A stretch of DNA of 28,451 nt, taken from contig DATAFJ010000072.1 of assembly GCA_036257535.1 (NCBI GenBank), forward strand, positions 1 through 28,451, given 5' to 3'. Shown piece by piece: positions 23,610 to 28,451 of this stretch. The notes below the pieces were generated by a model, which ran no database searches, was not told the DNA's origin, and saw only the letters and a program-made list of their open reading frames with translations. This stretch comes from DATAEE01 sp036257535 (GTDB lineage Bacteria > Acidobacteriota > Vicinamibacteria > Vicinamibacterales > 2-12-FULL-66-21). Within the stretch, counting starts at the first letter, position 1. Each line of letters starts with the position of its first letter. Made by a program: the position numbers and the translations under genes.

Positions 23610-24483
23610 ACATGCCCAGGTCGTCGAGCACGCGCTCGTTGTCGCGCCAGTCGGCCTTGACCTTCACGTGCAGGTCCAGGAAGACCTTCGTTTCGAACAT
23701 CCGTTCGAGCTCCTGACGCGCTTCGGTGCCGATTCTCTTGATCATCTCTCCACGGCGCCCCAGGACGATCGGCTTGTGCGACTCCTGCTCCACGAGGATC
23801 GTCACGAAGAGCTTCAGGATCTTCAGACCCTCTTCGAAGCGATCCACGACGACGGCGGTCGTGAAAGGCAGCTCGTCACGGGTGTGCGCGAGCAGCTTTT
23901 CGCGCACGATCTCGGCCGCTATGACCCGTTCCGGCTGATCGGTCAGGTAGTCGTCCGGGTAGAGCGACTCCCCTTCCGGCAGGTTCGCGATCAACGCCTG
24001 CTCGAGCACGTCGACTCCGTCGCCGCTCAGCGCCGACACCGGCACGATAGCCTTGAAGTCGAGTTCTCGACGGTAGCTCTCGATGAGCGGAAGCAGCCGG
24101 GGCTTGGCGACGAGATCGATCTTGTTGAGCACCAGCACGACCGGGATGCGCGCCTTCTTGACGACGTCGAGAACGAAGCGATCGCCCTTGCCCGGTTTCG
24201 CCGAGGCGTCCACGACGAACGCAAGAACGTCCACTTCGCGGATCGTGTCGATGGCGGAGTCGACCATGCGGACGTTCATCCGGTGTAGTGGACGATGAAT
24301 CCCAGGGGTATCCACGAACACGATCTGGCCGACACCGGGCACGTTCTTGACGCCGGTGATCCGGTTACGCGTGGTCTGGGGCTTGTCTGAAACGATCGCG
24401 ACCTTGGCGCCTACGAGGGCGTTCAGCAGCGTGGACTTGCCGGCGTTAGGACGACCGACGAGGGAAACGAAACCGGACTTCAA
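23608..24483 (-). CDS. era: GTPase Era
   Basis: Era binds the 3' end of 16S rRNA and assists 30S subunit maturation. The 291-residue product has G1 GRPNAGKS near residues 11-18, the switch-region segment KPQTTRNRITG, G3 DTPG, G4 NKID and G5 VSALSGDGVD. The C-terminal KH domain has the segment VLGRRGEMIKRIGTEARQELE. Length is normal. The start is TTG at 24483, giving the product MKSGFVSLVGRPN. The 17-base gap before it holds a small ATGCC direct repeat. It follows the CNNM-type gene and continues the ybeY cluster. Confidence 0.97.
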   Translation of the reverse strand: MKSGFVSLVGRPNAGKSTLLNALVGAKVAIVSDKPQTTRNRITGVKNVPGVGQIVFVDTPGIHRPLHRMNVRMVDSAIDTIREVDVLAFVVDASAKPGKGDRFVLDVVKKARIPVVLVLNKIDLVAKPRLLPLIESYRRELDFKAIVPVSALSGDGVDVLEQALIANLPEGESLYPDDYLTDQPERVIAAEIVREKLLAHTRDELPFTTAVVVDRFEEGLKILKLFVTILVEQESHKPIVLGRRGEMIKRIGTEARQELERMFETKVFLDLHVKVKADWRDNERVLDDLGM

Positions 24484-24500
24484 TGCCTAATGCCTGACGA

Positions 24501-25763
24501 TCATTGCGTAGCCTGCGGCTCGGGCTGCGGCAGCCGCCGCATGCGGACCTTGTGGATACGCCGCCGCTCGGCCTCGAGCACGACGACTTCGAGGCCGTCT
24601 ATCTCGAACACCTCGCCGACGGCCGGCACCCGACCGACCTGCGACAGTAAGTAGCCGCCAACAGTCTCGAAACCTTCCGGACGGATCGTGACGCCGAGCC
24701 GCTCGTTGACCTCGGCGATGTTGACCTTCGCGCTGAACGTCCAGGCGCCGTCGTCTTCCTCGACGATCGGCTCCGCCTCGACGTCGTACTCGTCGCGGAT
24801 CTCGCCGACGATCTCCTCGAGCAGGTCTTCGATGGTGGCCAGCCCGGCCGTGCCGCCGTACTCGTCGACGACGATCGCCATCTGCGCCTGGCGCCGCTGA
24901 AACTCGCGCAGGAGCTCAGGGACGCGCTTGGTCTCCGGCACGAACAGGGCCGGCCGGACGTACGTCGTCACCGGCTCGTCGTCTCGCACCGCTACGGCGA
25001 GCATCAAATCCTTGACGTAGATGATGCCGACGATGTTGTCGAGGTTGTCAGTGAAGACGGGAACGCGCGAGTACTCCTGCTCGCGAAAAAGCGTGCGCGC
25101 ATCGCCGACCGACGCGATCGAACTGATGGCGACGATGTCGGGACGCGGCGTCATCACCTCACGCACGAGCGTCTCGTTGAAGTCTACGACCGATCGGATC
25201 AGCTGACGCTCTTCCCGCTCGATGAGCGGCGCATCGGGTGCTTCGCCCTCAGGCGTCTCGGCTTCCGGCTCCGTGACCGGCGCCGCCGTGCCTTCCTCCT
25301 CACGCTCCCGCTCTTCGACGCCGGGCAGCCGGCTCGCCCGCCGCGCCATCACGAGCGAGAACGTGACGGGCTGCAGAAACCGTGCGATGACATCGAACGA
25401 CGGCAGGAGGAATTCGAGCACCTTCTGCGGATTACGGCCCACGATCAACGTCGGCAGCAGGTGCTCGCAGACGATGCTGAAGACGGCCACCGAGAGGATG
25501 AGCGCCGCGATCGACTGCCAGCCGCCGCGGCCGATCAGGATCGCGAGCAGGATCGTGGCCATCGCGAAAAGGACGCCGAGCAGCAGCCGGACCGGCACGA
25601 AGAACTGAACGGGATCGTCGAGGTAGCGTGCGAGTCGATCGCCCGGCCGGCCTCGGTCGGCCACGAACCGGAGCGAGAGGCGCATGAGCAGCGTGAAGGC
25701 GGTCTCGACCGAGCCGACGTAAATCGTGGCCAACGCCAACACCACGAGCAGCGCGGGAACCAT
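24501..25763 (-). CDS. CNNM/DUF21-CBS-CorC family membrane protein (HlyC/CorC-type)
   Basis: The 420-residue product has a DUF21 (CNNM) membrane domain with three or so helices (about 1-140), including LPTLIVGRNPQKVLEFLLP. A charged Glu/Pro-rich linker covers about 150-190. A CBS pair follows (about 195-325), with VREVMTPRPDIVAIS, YSRVPVFTDNLDNIVGIIYVKDLM, and VDEYGGTAGLATIEDLLEEIVGEI. A CorC/HlyC C-terminal domain ends the protein (about 335-410). Family members are linked to Mg2+/Co2+ transport or resistance, and the older 'hemolysin' label is misleading. It lies 3 bases after ybeY and is part of the conserved phoH-ybeY-corC-like order known from many bacteria. Confidence 0.93.
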   Translation of the reverse strand: MVPALLVVLALATIYVGSVETAFTLLMRLSLRFVADRGRPGDRLARYLDDPVQFFVPVRLLLGVLFAMATILLAILIGRGGWQSIAALILSVAVFSIVCEHLLPTLIVGRNPQKVLEFLLPSFDVIARFLQPVTFSLVMARRASRLPGVEEREREEEGTAAPVTEPEAETPEGEAPDAPLIEREERQLIRSVVDFNETLVREVMTPRPDIVAISSIASVGDARTLFREQEYSRVPVFTDNLDNIVGIIYVKDLMLAVAVRDDEPVTTYVRPALFVPETKRVPELLREFQRRQAQMAIVVDEYGGTAGLATIEDLLEEIVGEIRDEYDVEAEPIVEEDDGAWTFSAKVNIAEVNERLGVTIRPEGFETVGGYLLSQVGRVPAVGEVFEIDGLEVVVLEAERRRIHKVRMRRLPQPEPQATQ

Positions 25764-25766
25764 CTT

Positions 25767-26258
25767 CTATACGTCCCGCGACAGTCGCTGGCGCGTGCGT
25801 GAACGTGGCGTGCGGTTTTCGGGCGTGCGCTCGCCGAGGCTCGTCGTCAGGCCGCCCTTCCGCCGCAACCGGCGCTCCAGCTCAGCCATCTGGCCTGTGT
25901 CGGTCTCGTGATCGTATCCCAGAAGGTGCAGCAGTCCATGCAGGCCGAGAATCCGAAGCTCGACCGCCAGACTGTGCCCGAATTGCCGGGCCTGGCGTCC
26001 GGCGACGCCACGCGCTATCACTATGTCGCCAAGGGATTTATCGCCACGCTCACGCCCCGAGGCAACGAACGAGAGGACGTCCGTCGCGTAGTCCTTCCTC
26101 CGGTATCGCCGGTTGAGCGCGCGCATCCGCGCGTCCGAGACCAGCGCAACCGTGACCTCACCGGTGGCCCGGGCAGGTGCCGCGCGCGCCAGCCACCGCG
26201 CGAACCCGGGCGCGCGCGCCGCGCGCCCCCGCCCGTCCACGACGGCGACTCGAATCAC
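25767..26258 (-). CDS. ybeY: Endoribonuclease YbeY
   Basis: YbeY is a zinc-dependent endoribonuclease for 16S rRNA 3' maturation and ribosome quality control. The 163-residue product has the metal motif HGLLHLLGYDH, with His107, His111 and His117, and the upstream segment RKDYATDVLSFV and GDIVIA. The last 30 residues or so form a basic, Arg-rich tail after the family core. The start is GTG at 26258, overlapping the phoH stop by 4 bases (GTGA). The ends are close to the CNNM-type gene (3-base gap). Confidence 0.96.
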   Translation of the reverse strand: MIRVAVVDGRGRAARAPGFARWLARAAPARATGEVTVALVSDARMRALNRRYRRKDYATDVLSFVASGRERGDKSLGDIVIARGVAGRQARQFGHSLAVELRILGLHGLLHLLGYDHETDTGQMAELERRLRRKGGLTTSLGERTPENRTPRSRTRQRLSRDV

Positions 26259-27220
26259 TTTCCGGAATTGTACTGTTCGTACGCCTTGACGATCTGTTGC
26301 ACGAGCGGATGGCGGACGACGTCCTTCTCGTCGAACCGGACGAACGCGAGACCCTCCACGTCGCCGACGACGCGCATGGCCTCGACGAGGCCCGAGACGC
26401 GGCCGGCCGGCAGATCGATCTGGGTGATGTCTCCGGTGATCACGGCCTTGGAGCCGAAGCCGAGCCGCGTCAGGAACATCTTCATCTGGTCCGAGGTCGT
26501 GTTCTGTGCTTCGTCGAGGATGACGAACGCGTCGTTGAGCGTCCTTCCACGCATGAACGCGAGCGGCGCGATCTCGATCGTGCCCCGCTCGATCAATCGC
26601 TCGACCCGCTCGGTGTCGAGCATGTCGTAGAGCGCGTCGTAGAGCGGACGCAGGTACGGGTTCACCTTCTCCTGCAGATCGCCCGGAAGGAACCCGAGCT
26701 TCTCTCCCGCCTCCACCGCCGGGCGCACGAGGATGATGCGCGTGACTTTCTTAGCGAGCAGGAACGTCACCGCCTGCGCCATCGCGAGATACGTCTTCCC
26801 CGTTCCCGCCGGACCTATCCCAAAGACGATGTCCTTTTCGTCGATCGCCTCGAGGTAGCGGCGCTGGTTCACGCTCTTGGGCAGCACCTGCTTTCGGCCG
26901 GACTGTCGCGCCGGGCCGCCGCGAAGGAAGTAGTCGCGAAGCTCGACGCGCTCGTCCTGCGCCACGAGCTGCCCGGCCGTCTTCACGTCTCCGCGCGCCA
27001 GCTTGTAGCCCTCGCGCATGAGCGCGGTGAGCTGGTCGAGCACGCGCTCGGCCCTGGCGACGTCCGACGGCGCGCCCTCGACCATCAGGTCGTGGCCATC
27101 CGTACGGATCGTCACCCCGAACTGCGACTCAAGTGCTTTGAGATTCTCGTCGTGGGTGCCGAAGAGCGATTCGACCCCCTGCTCGGGGACCGTGATCCGG
27201 CGCGTCGAAGAAGCGGGTAT
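26255..27220 (-). CDS. PhoH-family ATPase (YbeZ-like), probable ATA start
   Basis: The PhoH-like P-loop ATPase usually sits next to ybeY and is thought to work with it in RNA handling. The core has Walker A GPAGTGKT, VRPAVEAGEKLGFLPGDL, and Walker B VILDEAQN, with GDITQIDLP. The first ATG/GTG/TTG-type codon in frame is GTG at 27115. However, the frame upstream is open and encodes typical N-terminal PhoH sequence (RRITVPEQGVESLFG and THDENLKALESQFGV). An AAGGAG at 27230-27235 lies 9 bases before ATA at 27220, giving 321 residues, a normal family length. The next gene's start overlaps its stop by 4 bases. Confidence 0.93.
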   Translation of the reverse strand: MPASSTRRITVPEQGVESLFGTHDENLKALESQFGVTIRTDGHDLMVEGAPSDVARAERVLDQLTALMREGYKLARGDVKTAGQLVAQDERVELRDYFLRGGPARQSGRKQVLPKSVNQRRYLEAIDEKDIVFGIGPAGTGKTYLAMAQAVTFLLAKKVTRIILVRPAVEAGEKLGFLPGDLQEKVNPYLRPLYDALYDMLDTERVERLIERGTIEIAPLAFMRGRTLNDAFVILDEAQNTTSDQMKMFLTRLGFGSKAVITGDITQIDLPAGRVSGLVEAMRVVGDVEGLAFVRFDEKDVVRHPLVQQIVKAYEQYNSGK

Positions 27221-27229
27221 TGTCTGGGT

Positions 27230-27235
27230 CTCCTT
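27230..27235 (-). promoter_or_regulatory. Ribosome binding site deciding the phoH start
   Basis: A perfect AAGGAG on the minus strand has a 9-base gap to ATA at 27220. No ATG, GTG or TTG in the phoH frame follows within 100 bases. This is the main reason to place the start upstream of GTG 27115. Confidence 0.6.
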
Positions 27236-27266
27236 GGCGTGCAGGTGTGATTATGCCATACGCCCG

Positions 27267-28451
27267 CTAGCCGAGCTTGATGTGAAGCTCCCGGAGCTGG
27301 CGTAGATCGACCGGCGACGGCGCACCCGCCATGAGGTCGACCGCCTGAGCGGTTTTGGGAAACGCCATGACGTCGCGGATCGATGATTCCCCCGCCAGGA
27401 GCGCGACGATCCGGTCGAGCCCGAAAGCGATGCCGCCGTGCGGCGGCGTGCCGTACGCGAGCGCGTCGAGGAAGAACCCGAATCGGGCGCGAGCCTCCTC
27501 GTCGGAGATCCCCAGCAGGCGGAAGATCCTGCGTTGCAGATCCTGGCGGTGGATACGAATGCTCCCGCCGGCGATCTCTGAGCCGTTCATGACGAGGTCG
27601 TAGGCCTTCGCGCGCACGGATCGCTGGTCGGAGTCCAGGCGATCGATGTCCTCGTCGGCAGGGGACGTGAACGGGTGGTGCATCGACGTGAAGCGCCCAT
27701 CCTCCTCCTTCCATTCGAAGAGCGGAAAATCGACGACCCAGAGGAGCTCGAACGCATCCGATCTCAGAAGGCCGCGCTCTTTCGCGATCGACAGCCGGAG
27801 CTGTCCGAGCAGCTCCGAAGCCGCGAAGCCGGCGCCACTGGCGACGAGCAGCAGGTCCGCTTCGCCGGCGCCCGCAGCGTCGAGCGCCGCATGGATCGAT
27901 TGTTCACCCGCCGCCTTGAGCACCGAGCTCTGGACGGCGCCGGCCGGGCGCCTGGCCCACACGAGCCCCGATCCGCCCAACTGTTTTGCCTGCTCGACAA
28001 GCTGGTCCAGCTCTCGGCGGCTCGCCCGGGCGCCGCCTTCGACGACGAGTCCGCGCACCGCGCCGCCCGAGTCGACGGCGTCCCGAAACACGCCGAATGA
28101 TGACTGCTGGAAGACGTCCGAGAGCTCGTGGATCGGCATGCCGCAGCGCAGGTCCGGTTTGTCGGACCCATAGCGCGCCATCGCCTCGTCGTACGGCATC
28201 CTGCGGAACGGCGCCTCGATCTCGCGCCCGATCGTCTTTAGTACGCGTCGCATCGCGCCTTCCACGATCCCACACACGAGGTCGCGCGTGGCGAACGAGA
28301 TCTCGACGTCCACCTGCGTGAACTCCGGCTGTCGATCGGCACGCAGGTCCTCGTCGCGGAAGCACTTGCAGATCTGGAAGTAGCGGTCCATTCCCGAGAC
28401 CATCAGGATCTGCTTGAAGAGCTGCGGCGACTGCGGCAGCGCGAAGAACTC
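27267..28451 (-). CDS. aspS: Aspartyl-tRNA synthetase, C-terminal part (cut by window edge)
   Basis: This is the C-terminal 394 residues of a class II synthetase. The frame runs to the window edge, starting EFFALPQSPQLFKQIL. Motif 2 is FRDEDLRADRQPEFTQVD, and motif 3 is GGIAFGLDRIVALLAG. Between them sits a GAD insertion domain (about 95-200 of the visible part), typical of bacterial AspRS. The N-terminal anticodon-binding OB domain lies beyond the window. I cannot tell whether it is discriminating or also charges tRNA-Asn. It is followed after 46 bases by phoH, and appears to lead the long co-directional string. Confidence 0.97.
   Translation of the reverse strand, partial: EFFALPQSPQLFKQILMVSGMDRYFQICKCFRDEDLRADRQPEFTQVDVEISFATRDLVCGIVEGAMRRVLKTIGREIEAPFRRMPYDEAMARYGSDKPDLRCGMPIHELSDVFQQSSFGVFRDAVDSGGAVRGLVVEGGARASRRELDQLVEQAKQLGGSGLVWARRPAGAVQSSVLKAAGEQSIHAALDAAGAGEADLLLVASGAGFAASELLGQLRLSIAKERGLLRSDAFELLWVVDFPLFEWKEEDGRFTSMHHPFTSPADEDIDRLDSDQRSVRAKAYDLVMNGSEIAGGSIRIHRQDLQRRIFRLLGISDEEARARFGFFLDALAYGTPPHGGIAFGLDRIVALLAGESSIRDVMAFPKTAQAVDLMAGAPSPVDLRQLRELHIKLG

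Noticed and set aside
24481..24506. Small ATGCC direct repeat with CAATG/CATTG inverted ends between the CNNM-type gene and era
   Set aside because: Only two 5-base units and a 5-base inverted pair; this can easily arise by chance and I see no function.
27165..27200. Possible frameshift in the phoH 5' region
   Set aside because: On recounting, the run at 27175-27179 has five C on the plus strand, and the conserved N-terminal reading is continuous, so no frameshift is needed.

Overview
The window is a dense, high-GC, gene-packed piece of bacterial chromosome. The best lineage guess is Acidobacteriota, probably a Vicinamibacteria-like member. This rests on a secreted VWA protein of the type common in that phylum, on the high GC, and on several short palindromic or tandem repeat families in gaps and gene ends; no rRNA or other phylogenetic marker was available to test it. 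I saw no tRNA, rRNA, CRISPR array, insertion sequence or prophage gene. No gap between genes exceeds about 130 bases.

Layout. 1-659 (minus) is the 5' part of uvrB, cut by the window edge. 692-761 is a seven-copy 10-bp tandem repeat. 769-4920 (minus) is an envelope-related, lineage-specific set: a large predicted outer-membrane beta-barrel protein, then a left-handed beta-helix acyltransferase, then a secreted VWA protein. Diverging from it, only 24 bases away, is a plus-strand DHH-family phosphoesterase (4945-6375). 6391-9406 (minus) is a tightly coupled greA / patatin-like / Cys-Met PLP enzyme operon. 9425-11615 (plus) holds a SpoU/TrmH-type RNA methyltransferase and rarA. A membrane-anchored trypsin-like protease (11605-12492, minus) has a near-consensus promoter.

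12619-28451 (all minus) is one long co-directional string, in transcription order: aspS (partial), phoH, ybeY, a CNNM/CBS/CorC-type transporter, era, a perfect hairpin, mgtE, recO, glyQ, glyS, ppdK, corA, mutL, and a 53-residue membrane protein. Most junctions overlap or are a few bases apart, so translation is probably coupled. The set combines tRNA charging (AspRS, GlyRS), ribosome/RNA maturation (YbeY, PhoH, Era), repair (RecO, MutL), divalent-cation transport (CNNM, MgtE and CorA families) and PEP/pyruvate metabolism (PPDK).

The most unusual items are: (1) the three-domain outer-membrane barrel protein and its acyltransferase/VWA partners; (2) a patatin-like membrane protein in which the nucleophile serine is replaced by glycine; (3) repeat DNA that appears to have been read into the coding ends of glyQ and ppdK; (4) phoH, whose conserved N-terminus has no ATG/GTG/TTG but has a strong ribosome site in front of an ATA codon; (5) three unrelated Mg-transporter families in one gene string. 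Nothing here is a recognisable defence or mobile system. Most of the window is housekeeping.
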